Of a stretch of DNA of 64,000 bases, positions 10,361 to 24,900 are shown piece after piece. The DNA is from Hirudinaria manillensis (lineage: Eukaryota > Annelida > Clitellata > Hirudinida > Hirudinidae). Numbering within the stretch: the stretch's first letter is position 1; each line of letters begins with the position of its first letter. The notes under the pieces are model-generated. The model searched no databases. It saw only the letters and a program-made list of their open reading frames with translations, and had not been told where the DNA came from. Both the position numbers and the translations under genes were made by a program. The stretch lies in contig CM067527.1 in assembly GCA_034509925.1 (NCBI GenBank), positions 13,932,001-13,996,000 of the forward strand. Reading direction: 5' to 3'.

Positions 10361-12281
10361 TTATAAGCTCAATTCTATCAATACGTTATCAATAGTTAAT
10401 GCCAACAGCACATTCCTTTCCTCATCATAAGACAATTTTTGCAGCCGTTCCTTCAGACAGTGAGATGTCACGTAATTGAGATTACTGTCCAAAATGAAAA
10501 TGGTCATAGTCAAGTAGTCATATATGTAAATGATCCCATACTTGTCTTCTGCCATGAATTGTGGGGTTTGAATTCTCTGGCTATGGTTGATTGGCAAATA
10601 GCTAGCTATTCTGTCTCCTTTGGTGTCAATGATGCAGACTCCTGTTTGACAACAAACGATTAAAGATCGTGAAGTGGATTCCAAAGCATTGTAAACTTGG
10701 AAAGTCAGTTGTATTGCACTCTTGAAATTCCCTTCTGTAGACAGGATAACTAATCTATCATTAAAGTTGAGAAGAATATTGCCTGAGGCTGTTTTTGACA
10801 TGTTCAAGCAAGTTTCTGGATACCTTTCGTAATAAATAATTTCAACGTCGTCACGACTCCCAAAGTCGAGGAGGATTTTGCAGACGAGAAAGATATGCCG
10901 ATCGCGGCCAGAGATAAACATCGCGTCTTCAATTATTAATAAATCAAAGATTTCAGAAAACCATTCCTTCAGATTATATCTGCGAGTCCTGACTTTAAAG
11001 TCTTCTCTCTTCACGACCAATACTTCGGGTTCCAGCCAATTGGAAATGAAAATGTTGTCTTGATTTATGGCAAAAGATCTAACAGTTTTGTAGAATAATC
11101 GTGCACTTACACAGGCAAGGTCTGCTGTTTCTTAATAACAATGATAAAATTACTATGACCTATCACGCTAAGTACATACAAAAAATTTAAAACTGTTGAT
11201 GTAAACATAATATTGAAATGCTTTATATAATATAATAATAATGATAATAATAATAACAATAGATATAATAAAAATCATTTCTAAGAGTTTAATGAAGAAA
11301 TAAACTCTGACTTGCTTCACAAACCTCTGTTAAAAACATTGCCAAAAATCTTCTTCAAATTGGTCTCTTGCTCATTGCAGCTGCAAAAGAACGTCATGAT
11401 GGCTTCCTTAGAGAACGTTGGGGCATTCACAGGATCAGAGTAAAACGTTGGTTTCAATTCAGAGATATTTTTGTAATCCAAACTGTTTGATCGAAGCCTT
11501 AAGGTATCAATCTCTGCTGTTAAGACTGCTATCGTAGTCTTCAGTTCCTCGGTCACAATAGTTGCAGATTTTTGGTACGCCTTCAGATATTCATCGACTT
11601 TTGCAATTTGTTCGTCAACGATTGCATCGATGACTTTCTTTAAATCTTCGCCTCTTCGTCGGATTTCCTCCTTCAGGTTCGAGACTCTCTGTTCGTTACG
11701 GGATCTCACCATCTCGGAATTCATTAGATTCTTTATAGCTATTGCAAGACGTTCTTCTTTTGTTTTTAAATGTTCCTCAAGTTCAAGCTTCTTGGAATCA
11801 AAATATTTTGACAGATGCATGAAATTGTGATCTTTGTGATTCAAAGTCAAGCAAAGACCGCACAAGGCCACTTTGCAATCGTCACAGAACAAAGTCATCA
11901 TCTCCAAATGCTTGTCACAACTTTTAAACTTCATGGCATCTCTTGCAATCTCCGTTATTGGTGTCTGGATCGTTCTTTGGTGCTCCAAGGAAAATGATCA
12001 ATAAATAAGAAGAGTCACAAATCCATGATCTGATATTTGGTTCACATTGGTATCAGTGCATGCTTACCTAGTTTATCAATGAACTTATTATTCTTTAAAT
12101 TCTTCAAACCACCAATTGGAATTTCAAATTCATTTTGACAAATAGGACATTTTGATGAATTCATCTGGACGCACAAAGATTCCAAACACTTGAGGCAGTA
12201 ACTGTGACCGCAAGGTAACAATCTTGAGTCGATCATAGGTTTTGAACAGATACTGCAGATGTATAATGCACCTTCCATCAT
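10361..12281 (-). CDS. TRIM-like RING/B-box protein with C-terminal beta-propeller-like region (copy A)
   Basis: Exons right to left: 12068-12281 (RING), about 11325-11982 (B-box and coiled coil), 10361-11124 (C-terminal domain). The RING reads CSICSKPM...LPCGHSYCLKCLE...CPIC, a C3HC4 finger typical of E3 ubiquitin ligases. Exon 2 has one B-box (CDKH...FCDDCKVALCGLCL...HKDH) and a Glu/Lys-rich coiled coil. Exon 3 aligns along its length with copy B at 53902-54662, including SFAINQDNIF against SFAVSPKRIF and ILDSNLNYVTSH against VLDQGLNFISSH; the repeating pattern suggests NHL-like blades. Compared with copy B the first B-box is absent, and a ~85 bp intron lies where it should be. The exon 1 to 2 junction is the weak point: the obvious donor leaves one spare base while exon 2 opens in phase 0, so this boundary may be wrong or the gene impaired. 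Expected length about 540 residues. The gene is head to head with NCAPD3. Confidence 0.8.
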
Positions 12282-13127
12282 CAATGCTTTCAACTGATCT
12301 GCTCAAAAACTAAAAATAAAATTTTGAACAGAATTTCACAGAAAATAAAATCATGTAACGTGTTCTGCTCATCCAACGTGTTATTATCTTGTAGGCACAA
12401 CAGAACATTTTTGCAAAAACTTACAAGCAATCATTTTCAAATTTAGATGAAGTACGTGGAATTTAAGTGGAAAATAAACTTTATGAAACTAAACAAGTCA
12501 AATTAAATAGGAAGATAATTACGTCGATTCATGTTTTTTGGAGTTATTAAACCAGACACGTCGTAAATTACCCACACTCTGTCACAAGTGTTTCTAAAGC
12601 TAAGAATTAAACATTTTTCACTCACTGTGAAAGGTCGATTTTCAAATCTTACTTTTCTTATATGTTAGCCATGTTCTCGACTAGAAATATCTACAGTTGC
12701 AATAATATCACAACAAAGTTAAGGCTGCGATGGCCCAAACATCTTTTTGAAGATCTATCATTGTCTTGCTTGGAATTTCCTACACAACACGTTGCAAGTG
12801 TTACCTCAACTGGGATTAATGCCAACGGCATTTTGAATAATTCTAAACTAAAATCTTAAATCACATAAATATAAGTACTTCTAAGAGTAATAGGCAATTT
12901 AAAGGCATTAGTGGTTTGTTTGATGTTTGTCTGGTGTTTTATCTTTTTTTTTCTAGTAATTTATTTAAATGTTATCAAACATAACATTGAATCTTAAAAT
13001 AAAACCAAATATCTCGCGTTTGTTAATTTAATATTTACCGCCAAAAAATTGAAGTTTTAAACATACTTGTTTTCATTTTGAAGGATTTTCCGATAACGTC
13101 GGACCGGTTAATTTGAAAAGTTTTGAC
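12282..13127. promoter_or_regulatory. 846 bp gap between divergent RING/B-box A and NCAPD3
   Basis: No coding signal; presumed to hold both promoters, but no TATA or named motif could be picked out with confidence. Confidence 0.35.
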
Positions 13128-16100
13128 ATGGCTGGAGAAAGCTTTGCTTCGGATCTAAAGGACATATTGAATGAAATCGATCTCTGTTGCTTGGATAAAA
13201 GTAAGTGCTGTTTTCTGATAATAATTTTTAAACAGCGCAACAATGTCAATATGTATAACATGAGTATTGTATTGTGGATGTGTTGATTTTATGGTATTGC
13301 TTCCAGGTTATCGTTTAGAAGCGATAAATACATATCAAATCCAAAATTTCGTTTTGAATCAGAACAAACCGATGCACACTGGGATGACGACTTCGTAAAT
13401 GTGGCTCTCTTCTTACAAACCTTCGATGAGGAATTCTTGCCACTGAACAAGAACAACTTTGATTCTTTATTGGAAAAGATGCACAACATTCTCAACCATG
13501 TTGCAAGAGAATCCAGATGGGATGGTAGGATATCATTGATGTGATAGAAGTGTCATTAACTTGTGGTTATAAAGTAAGATATGCTTGATATAGTAACTGG
13601 TGTTGGTTAAAATCTTTTGTAGAAAGATTTAATACATTTACATTATATTTGAATATTGTAACAAATATTAATTAATTGGAATATTGTAACAAATATTAAC
13701 GTAAATAATTTTATTTTTTCAGGCTTTTGGTCAACTTTTCAAGCAGCATCCATTGATCCAAGCCATCTCTCAACTTTTCTCTGCTACTTCATTGCCAGGG
13801 GATTCAGTGTGAGAGATTTATTTATTCATTTATTTATTTATTCATTTATTCACTCTTGTTTTGCATTTTGTATGTGATAAATTTATAAAATTTCAATTAG
13901 TCTGGATAGTGTTAGAGTAAGTAGCTCTGAATGGGTAGGTACTTCAGATCTCTTGCCTGTGAGTTGTCTTTTGACAGTCACCTGTCCAACATTCCACCCA
14001 CCTTACTGCTCATCATTATCATCACCATCGTCATCATCATCACCACCAGCATCATCATCATCATCGTGCTTCTTTCAGAGACTTCCAGGATTGAAACTGC
14101 AAACTTTGAAGGCAGTCGAATGCTATTGGCTCCTCATCACGGCACCAGGTTTGGTTCTGATTGTTGTTGACGAAAGAGTTAATTAATTATTATAATCAAT
14201 TAATTAATTATTATGATTGTTTGTTTATTTATTTACTCTTAATATAAATTAATGAATATTATTAAATTACATAATATTTTATTTAATTATATTAATGTTA
14301 ATTATGATTTAAAAAAAAAAGAATATACGTATTATTATCATTATAATTGCATTATCCGTTTTGAGGAATTTACTTAAATGTGACAGGCTGATGTATCATC
14401 TTAGATTATAAAGTATAAAATCATAAATTATAAAGTATTGTAAGAAATTATGTTTCTGTAAAACATTTATTATGTATGTTTTAAACTTAAGAATACTTTT
14501 GCATTAGTAGAGAATTGTTGGTGAAATTAAAATCTTTAAATGTTTAATATTTTTAAACTCAAAATTACAAAAAATTGTTTTATTAAGAATCATATGCGTT
14601 GTAATTAATTTTAAAATTAATTAATAATTCATAAATCGTAACTCGTTCGTTTTAGAGAGGAGCGTGTATCGGATTTTGAGTTGCACGACTTTCGAGAGGA
14701 GCATCGGGATCTTGAAACGGGCTCTTGATGTGCTTTCTTTGGGAGGTTTGCATTTTATGAGATTGATCGGTTGATTGATTGATTGACTGATTGGTAGGTT
14801 GATTGGCTGGTAGGTTGATTGATTGATTGGTTGGTTGATTAACTGATTGATTGGTTGGTTGATTGATTGATTGATTATTTCACATTGATGGACTACATTG
14901 TTGATTGATTTTTGGCTCGATTGCTTGGATTCGTCTTCTTCGATTGATGGTTGATTTTCAATCACCTTCAGAGAGGTCAGTCGCAGGTGGCAAGCGAAAG
15001 AAGTCGAGAAATGAAAACGCAGGAAGGAAGAAGAAAAGAAAGAATAAAAAATTTGTTAGTCTGTTATAATTTTCAATAATTAATTGTAATAATAATAATA
15101 ATTATAATTACAATGAGAATTTTTAGTAATTAATTTTTTCTCATTCTTTTGTCAAAGATTATAAATCATAATTGTTTGTTATTTTTAAAAATTGATTTTA
15201 AATAATTTTAATAATTTAAATAAAATGCTCTGATTTTGAATATTCAGGCTGTTGTTGAAGCTTTTGGAAGTCAAAACAACAACAACAACAACAACATTGG
15301 TGATGATGATGATGACGACGATGATGGTGGAAGAGGTGATGATAATGATGATGTTCAGTTCAACCAAGAGGAATTGAAGCTGGAAGTGGTTACTGCATTG
15401 AAGGTGGTTGTAATGAGATCACGTAATCATCATCGTCATCGTCGTCATCATCATCATCATCATTGTCATGATCTTCATATTCGCCATCACGTGATAATTC
15501 AATTATCATAATTATTGCTTTGCTTTTTCTTCTTTTTAAAATTTAATTAGATTTAATCCAAAATAATATCAAAATTCTATGAAATTGTTAATGAAATCCA
15601 TCCATCCATCCATCCATCCATCCATCCATCCATCCACCATCTGTTGTTCTAAAGTTAAGGTTAACATTAATTCCTATAAGTTCATCAGCATATTCTTAAT
15701 TAGCATAATAATTGTTAATTTATGCATGGCTCCTCCCAGGACCTCTGCCTGCTCTCGGGCTCCAGGAACCTCGACGAGTCGCTCGTCGCCGCGGTTACCG
15801 AGGTTGCCGTGGAGACAGTATCCACGGAAACGATCGCCACTGCATGCGGCACGGACGTCTACTTGTGAGTTTGTGGTGATGATGATGATGACAACTATGG
15901 TGATGATAGTGATGTTGACTAATTATATATATATAAATTATATATATTAATAAATGATGTTTTTAATTTTATTTCTCTCAATTGAAACGTTTATTTCTTT
16001 TAGAAAACATAGTCTCGACAATATCTGTCACCTCTCACACAAGGTTAGCCAACGATGGTGATGATGATGACGATGATGATGGTGGTGGTGGTGATGATGA

Positions 16101-19100
16101 TGATGATTTAGAAGAAGATCAATTTAATTCAAATCAATCAAACTAATGGCAGATCCTGTTCCAACTCGTCCAATCAGACGAAAGCAGGACGTCCAGCAAG
16201 CCACACCTCTTTTCCAAGGTCTTGGAGCTGATTGGATGACTTCAGGCCTAATTTTTTTTATATAAATTAATATCGTAACATTTCTTTATTAAACTCTAAT
16301 GGCACAGTAATGTGATACTGTGATGGCATCTTGATGTTATTTATGGGAAATACTTTTTAAAATGATTTTAATTAATATTTAATTTTTATTGAATTTAATT
16401 AATATTCAATAATAACTAATAATTAATTAATTATTGAGATAGACAGTAGGTATGATGACTCATTTGCATATTCAGATATGTCACAAGCTCCTCCCCAACG
16501 TGACATTATGCAGACAGGAAGGTCAGAACATCAATCAGTCTGCTGTGGTTGTGAGAGACAACACTGTGGAATTCATAAGGTTAACTGTACATAGTTGTTA
16601 TTAGGGTTACATATGTTACATATACATGATGGTGATGATGATGATGGTGATGATGATGATGGTGGTGGTGGTGATGATGATGATGATGGTGGTGATGATG
16701 ATGATGATGGTGGTGATGATGATGATGCAGGTTCGTCGTTGAGAAGTTTGGGGATGAAGCCGAGAAGGTGTTGAAGAACTTCATGAAACACGTCTGCACG
16801 TCTGCTGTAGACAGGTCGGAACACAGGACGAGGACGTCACAGGTGAGGAGGAGGAGGAGGAAGATGATGATGATAGTGGTAGTAATGGCAGTAGTGGTAA
16901 GGCTGGTGGCGGTGATGATGGAAATAACTTAACATCTTTGTTTGGCTCTTGTTACTTCCAATGAATGGAAAAACATATTTAATAAATAAAAATAATGAGA
17001 TAATAATTAATAATAATAATAATGAGTTAATAAGTATTATTAATAATAATAATAATAATTAAATCATCAAAAGGCTCTCCTGAAACTCCTGAGCAGCGTC
17101 TCTTCGAAGACCTTCTGCGAATCGGTCGACTGGTTCGTCGAGAAGTTGGCCAAGAGTTCAAAGGTCGGTGACCTCCTCGACGTCGTCATCATCATCATCA
17201 CAACCATCATCATCATCATCATGGGCATTGTTATAATCTCTGTTATCAAAATGGTTTTTGTTGGATCAGATTGTTGGTTGGTAGATTGGTGGGTGACATA
17301 GAAATTAATTTATAACAACAATTATCATGATGATGATGATGACGATGATGATGGTGACGACGACGACGACGATGATGATGATGATTTACGATGATAGCGA
17401 TGATGATGATGATGATGATGATTCCTCAGGTTCCTCACAGGATGATTGCAGTGGAAGTGATCACCATGCTGCTGGAGGGGGAGTATCACTTGATAGGTGG
17501 ATGGAGTTTAATTAATTATAATGAATAATGAATAAAATTATTAAAAAATTATATTTAATAATAATAATTATTATGCATTATATTATAATTAATAATAATA
17601 ATAATATTGAACAAAACAAGTGCCAGGAGATGAGGAGCAGACGAGTCTTCAACGTGAACTCGTCAGGACTTTGGTCGACAGGTGCTCCGATGTTTCACCG
17701 AGGTTGGTGTTGTTTTCATCATCATCATAATCACCATCATCATCATAATCATCACCATTGTCATCATCATCACCCTCATCACCACCATAATCATCATCAT
17801 TGTCATCATAATTATTATTATTACAATCATCATCACCATCGTCGTCATAATTATTATTACAATCATCATCATCATCATCGACAGCGTGAGAGCAAAGGCC
17901 ATCGGCTCGCTGGCCACCTTCGCCACCCTCCCTTCGGACGCCACGGTTTCCATGGAGACCACGCGTCGCCGTGGAAACAACAACACGACAAACGTTTGCA
18001 GCAGGTCACACTTGCACAGGAATGCCTCGAGGCTGGAATACTGTGAGTCCTGATGATGACGATGACGATGATGGTGATGATGACAATAATAATGATGATG
18101 ACGATGACGATGATGGTGATGATGACAATAATAATGATGATGACGATGACGATGTGGGTTTTAGTGATTTATGATTAATGCTTAGCAGTTTAGTTCATGT
18201 TCAATGTCACCACGACATTCACTTTGAGAACATCATCATCATGATCATAAAATATTTTCATCGTCATTGTTACCATCAATAGTCATGCATTTACAACATT
18301 ATTAATTAATTAATTGATAAATAAATATTAATTTATTTCTTTATTTATTAAGAATTAATTTAGAACTTTGCTCTCATTGGATTTTTAGCCTCCATGATGC
18401 AATTCTGCACGCAGATGTCCATGCTGGGCATTTTCAACTCAACAACCTGCAACGGAACAATCAGTTAGTGACATCAGTTATATTATATTGTTATAATAAT
18501 AATAATAATTTGCAAAGAATTATTATAATAATATGCAACGAATTATTATTATTATTATTATTACTATTATTTTTATTATTGTTATTATTATTATTATTAC
18601 TATTATTATTATTATTTGACAAATTAATTATTTAATTACAATCATTTATTTATTGAAATATCAAATCCTTATTAGAATGTTCTAATGGAATATGTTATGT
18701 TCATTACATAGCACAATTATAATAAAATATATGATGTAATACAATAATATAATATTATAATTATAATACGTCAATATGTCACCAATCAGACCTGCCTGAT
18801 AGCAGTGGTGTGATGTCCATGTTGAGGAGACGATGCTTTGATAAGAAGGCTGCAGTCAGGAAGGCATCTGTTATCAGTTTGACGAACTTCATCGTGCTGG
18901 ACGGACTGACAGGCTTTAACAAGGAGGTCAATTATGTGTGGTTAATTAAAAATTAATATAATCAATTATTTCATATGACATCATCACTTTCATTCTACTG
19001 TCATCATCATCATTATCACTTTCATTCCACTATCATCATCATCACCACCACTATCATCATCATCACCACTACCATCATAATCATCATCAGAACCTGGACT

Positions 19101-19765
19101 CCGTGAGCGAGAGATGCAACGACACATCGACGATGGTCAGGAAACAGGCACTGCTGAGTCTCACGGACGTCCTGAGACACGTACCGGACAAAAGGGTTCA
19201 AAGGTCACCTGCACCCCATTGAAAACAACAATAATAATAATAATAATAATAAACAATAATAAACAATAATAATAATAATAATAAAGTGATGAATACTGAT
19301 GTTAAGTTGTGGATAAAAACACAAAGAGAATCGATTAATTGTGTTTTTACATAGTGATAATAATATTAATAAAATATTAATAATAATAATCAGTTAAGTA
19401 ATAACTAATACAGAAAATGGTTATGAAGACTTGTTAATAATAACAAAGCTATAATAATAATAATAATAACATCAACATTGATACAAATAATACAAATAAT
19501 TAATTAATAATAATAATCATTTAATTAATAAATAATAATTAATAACGCAGAGAATGGTTGCAAAGACTCCTCCACTGCTCCGTCGATGAAGACGTCAACA
19601 TCCAAACGAAGGCCTTGGAACTCCTGGAACGAGTCCTTATCGACGGGTTGTCGAGCGCAGGTCCTGATAATGATGTCGGAGTTGCTTGGGACTTGGTGGA
19701 GGTTCTGATGGAGCAGGAAAATTATGACCTGAGGTTAGAAGTGGTTTGATTGATTGATTGGTTGG

Positions 19766-19799
<34 letters not shown>

Positions 19800-21597
19800 A
19801 GGAGGTGTTTGTTCGTGAAAGGGCTTAATTTATGTTAAATTACGCAAATTTATTACATAAATGTTATTTTTAAATATATTTTTAAAACAGGAAATTCTTC
19901 AGCAAGGCCTGCAAAGTGTGGCACAAGAAAAACCTGTTGGGAGGAGTCACCGTCGATCGGATCTCGAAGCTGATTGGCGGGAAGAGATCCGAGGTTCGCG
20001 ATGCGTCGTTTCGATTGGTCGATTAGTTCAGGGGGGAGGAGTTAAGATTAAATGGAATTTAGTGAAATATACTTTGATTGAAATTGCAGCCAATGAAATT
20101 GATTTGCTGGTTGTTGTGTTAAATTGTATAATCAAGTAATCAGTTTAGATTTAATCAGGAGCATAACGATTCAGAATCATGGCATGTTCTGACATCTCAC
20201 CACATCATCATCATCTTCATCATCATCAGCACCACCACTATCATCATCATTATCAGGACAGTTGACCTGAACACGGTAATCATTATCAGGAGGCCTGGTT
20301 CCTGTTGAGCGAATTCCCTAGAAGTTCGAAGGACTCGTTTCTGCTTCGAAAAATAAAAGCTTCGTGGAAGGAGGCGGCAGAGGATTTCGAGAGGAGAGGT
20401 ACGTTGATTAACATAATATTAATAAATTAATTAATTATAATAAATCGATTAAAATAAATTTAATGTTGCTTAATTAGAATCAATAAATAAATTAATTAGG
20501 CCATTAATTCACAAAAATGATTAGGTAGGTTTTGATTGCAACTGATGGATGGATGGTTAAGAAATTGTTAATTTTATTACAATTAATTATGCTAATCATG
20601 TTTTAATTAATTATTCGCAGTTTCCACGGCAACCGGACCCGAAGAAGGGGACCTGGAGGGGTCCGTGTGGGGTTCCATGTTGAAGTTGATGTTGGGGAGC
20701 TGTGGGGAAGAGGAACTGATTTCAATGGTTTTGGGTGGGTGGTGATGATGATGATGGTGGTGGTGGTGATGATGATGATGGTGGTGGTGATGATGATGAT
20801 GATGATGATGGTGGTGATGATGATGATGATGGTGGTGGTGATGATGATGATGATGATGATAATGGTGATTGCTAGATAGATAGTGGTTTTTTCCAAACGC
20901 CTTGTTGATTAATTACTTAATTGTTTATTAATTGAGTTAATTAATTATTTATTTATTAATTTCTAAACGTCTTTGCAGACGACATCTTCGGGTCTTTGAA
21001 CGACTTCAGGCATCGAGTCAACGACGTTTCCTTCCTCGTCGCAGTCGTCGTCGCGGTTTGGAGAAATTTATTTTTTATTTATTTTTCATCAGATATAAAT
21101 TTTTATTTTTTAAAATATTTTTTTAAAATTTTTTATTTTTTAAAATTATTTTAATTTTTTTTTATTTTTTAAATATTTTATATTTTTTCAATAGTGAATT
21201 AAAACTGGATTTTATTTTGAGTTTATTTTTCTGACCTGCTAAATAATATAAATTGTTTCATGGTCAAGAATGCCAGATGATTATGATGATTATGATGATG
21301 ATGATTGTGATGATTATTTATTCATGTTAATTAACTAATTACCCTAATTAATTATTAATTGTTACTCTGATTATTATTATTATTGTTGTTGTCGTTTGTA
21401 TAATAATTATTATATGTTATGTTTATGTTTTTATTAATGGTTATGTTGTGTTGTTAATAATTCTTCAGGCATCGAGGATGTCAGAAGATTTGAAAAGGAA
21501 GGTTTCGAGTGGTTTCGATGGATTGTTTCGGGTTTGCAAGGAGTTCATCGGCAGGAAGCTGCAAGTGGAACGAACAGGTGGTGAGGATGATGACTAC

Positions 21598-21634
<37 letters not shown>

Positions 21635-21954
21635 GTGGTGCGGATGGTTGTGGTGGTGGTGATAACAATCAACCCGACATCAATCGGTTGTCTTGCAAAT
21701 TGCAATTTCAATGCCATGCTTTGACTATCGACTAATATAATATATTATTATATGTTATTATATTATTAATATTATATGCTTATTATTAATAATAATGTTA
21801 ATGTTTCTTTCGCCAGATGGCGACGACGATGAGAGACTGAAGAGGTGCATCTTCACCTACGGGGAAGTTGTTCAGGTGGACGAGGGGAATAGGATCGATG
21901 AGTCATCCTTTCACCTCCTCGTTCAGTTCATCGCAGGTGATGATGATGATGATG

Positions 21955-21993
<39 letters not shown>

Positions 21994-24900
21994 CTATCTA
22001 TAACAACACCACTGCCATCTGGTGAAGACATCTGGTGCAGATGCTCAAAAACCAAATCAGGATGCTTTAGATGATGAACGTTATTAATGATTATATGATT
22101 ACGTCACATTATCGAATACAATTATTATATAATATTATAATAATAATATATTATATTAATACAATTATTATATAATAATATTCATATGGTGATGATATCG
22201 ATAACAATGTATTGTGGCAGACGAGTCATCATCATCATCACCTTCGGTACCAAATACTTCACGGTTCAATGAACGTAGGTTCTCCTCTGATGTCAGATCC
22301 TTTGTATTCCTGTCTCTTGGTAGGTTTAAATGTTTAAATGAGTTTGTTGACAAATCCCTTAAAATTTCTCGTTTGTTTAATTAATATTATTTATTTATTT
22401 ATAAATATTATTTATTTATTTATAAATATTATTTATTAATTAATATTATTAATATTTATTAATTAATATTATTTATTATTATAAATTAGTATTTTTAATT
22501 GGATAAAAATCAATCAATCTAAGTTTATATAATAACTCTAATAAAAAGCACTTTCTAAGGCAAGTTCTGCCTGTCGAGTTGCGAGTTTGCGAAGTTGTGC
22601 CTCCCTGCTTTGACCAGGGAGTTGAAGACGTCCGAAGATCCCCGACTGAGGAACAACATCATCTTCGTACTCTGTGACCTCGTCATCAAGTAGGTGATGA
22701 TGATGATGGTGGTGATGATGATGGTGGTGATGATGATGATGGCCATGATTATGATGAAGATGATGGTGGTGATGGTGATGGTGGTTTTTGATGATACGTA
22801 TCACTACTATGATGATAGGTATCACTACTAGGATGATTATGACCATCATTGAATTAATTAATTAACTTCTAATTATAACTAAACTAAGCTGAACACATAA
22901 ACGATTATAAAGACCGTCATTAATAAAGTATTACCAAACCACTCCGTCCGTCCGTCCAAGGTATGCCGTCATCGTGGATCCTTACGTGGCTTCGGTCTCT
23001 GCCCACCTCAGGGACGAGTGCCCTCTCATCAGGAAGCAGACGTGTCTCTTGCTCACAAGACTGCTCCAGGTCATCATCATCATCATCATCACTGACACTA
23101 TCGTCATCATCACCACCATTGATACTATCATCATCACTGATATTATCAACATCATCATCATCACCACCATTACTACCGTCATCGATATCATAACTTCCAT
23201 CAGTCATTGCTTTAAACATCTTCCAACCTGACCTCAGTGGGACCAACGAATTCAGTTTAATCGAAATTTTATTTAATTTTTAATATTTAATTTTTAATAT
23301 TTATTTTTGTGTTTTCAGTAGGATTTCGATATTTAATTTAATTTTCATTTATTTAATTTTAATTTTTTTTTTAATTTATTTATTTTTTTTATGAAAGGAG
23401 GACTTTGTGAAGTGGAAAGGTTGTTGTTGTTGCAAGTTGTTCTTTAAGTTTGCGAGGGGAGTCGTTGATGAGAACCAACACGTCAGAGAGTCTTGTGAGG
23501 ATTTATTTGGATTTAAAAGAATTATAAAATTAATTCATAAAAAAATAATAGTAATAATATTATTAATTTGATTTGAAAAAGAAATTATATAATAATGATA
23601 ATAATATCGAATATTAATAATTTGATTTTTAAAAACAATAAAAATTGCCCAATATTAATAAATATCATCTGCTTCATTTTCACCATGACCACAACAGGAG
23701 GATATCATTCAATTCATTATTATTATTATTTTATTAATTAAATGAATAATTAATTAAATTAAAATTGCATGTAATATCATCATCATCATCATCACCACCC
23801 ACTTCATCTTCTCAGTCGTCTTCACCCTGAAACACGTGCACAACAAGAGACACGAGGACCTGTTCTTGCAAAACTTTTTGGAAACCATTTTCTATTTCAA
23901 CAACAAAATGAATTTCGTTTGTAAGTCATTGGTGGTTGTTGTGGTGGTGGTGGTGGTTATATAATTGTAATAATAATTTATTCATGCAATTATATTATGT
24001 TATGTAATTACAATAATATTATAATATATATAATATAATTTATTAATGTTAAAACCATTTTCTATTTCAACAACAAAATGAATTTCGTTTGTGAGTCGTT
24101 CGTGGTTGTTGTTGTTGTTGTTGTGTTATATGGTGGTGGTGGTTATATAATTACAATAATATTATTAATTTATTCATGTAATTATAATATAATAACAATA
24201 ACATTATTAATTTATTCATTTTTCTAACTAACATAAATAATTACAAAGTTATTCATTTTATTAAAATTATTATTATTTATTTATTTTATTAAAATTTATT
24301 ATTATTAATAATTATTTATTTATTTCGTTGATTGAAAAGCGTTCGACCGCTCGCAAGAACGCACGAACGAGGGCGAAGAAGAAGATGCTGCCTTCCGTCT
24401 CGTTGGTGAACAAAACCAAGAGTTAGATTAAACAGTGTTTATAATATTTTATTTTATATTAATTTATTTTTTAATTTAAAAGATAATAAGAAATTTATTT
24501 TTAAATAATTTATAACTTAATTTAATAATTTTAATTTATTTAATTTTATTAAATTATAGCTTAATTTTTAATTTAATATAATGTTAATTTAATTAATTTT
24601 ATTTAATTAAAACTATGATCTTATTATAATTATAGTCTGCTTTCCTTGGAAACATCAATTATGATAATGATATCATAATCATTCATTGATAACTTTTTGG
24701 TTTAAATACTCCGTTCAATCAATTTTTGAACAATTTTGGAAATAAATAAATAATTATAAATTAATAAATCAACGAAAATTTAATAGAAAATAAATTAATT
24801 ATGATGAACAATCATTATCATAATCACCTCAGGAAGAGAATGGAGGTCTACAAATTCCTGCTCGGATCAATGAACGACGGTCAACGCTTTCAAATCACGG

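Noticed and set aside
16573-16824. His-rich, Ser-rich and Asp-rich frames across GAT repeats (also near 17528-18174, 20603-20896, 21448-21735, 22538-23246, 24801-25085, 26334-26671)
   Set aside because: All are translations of microsatellites in NCAPD3 introns; the real exons are short and fixed by homology.
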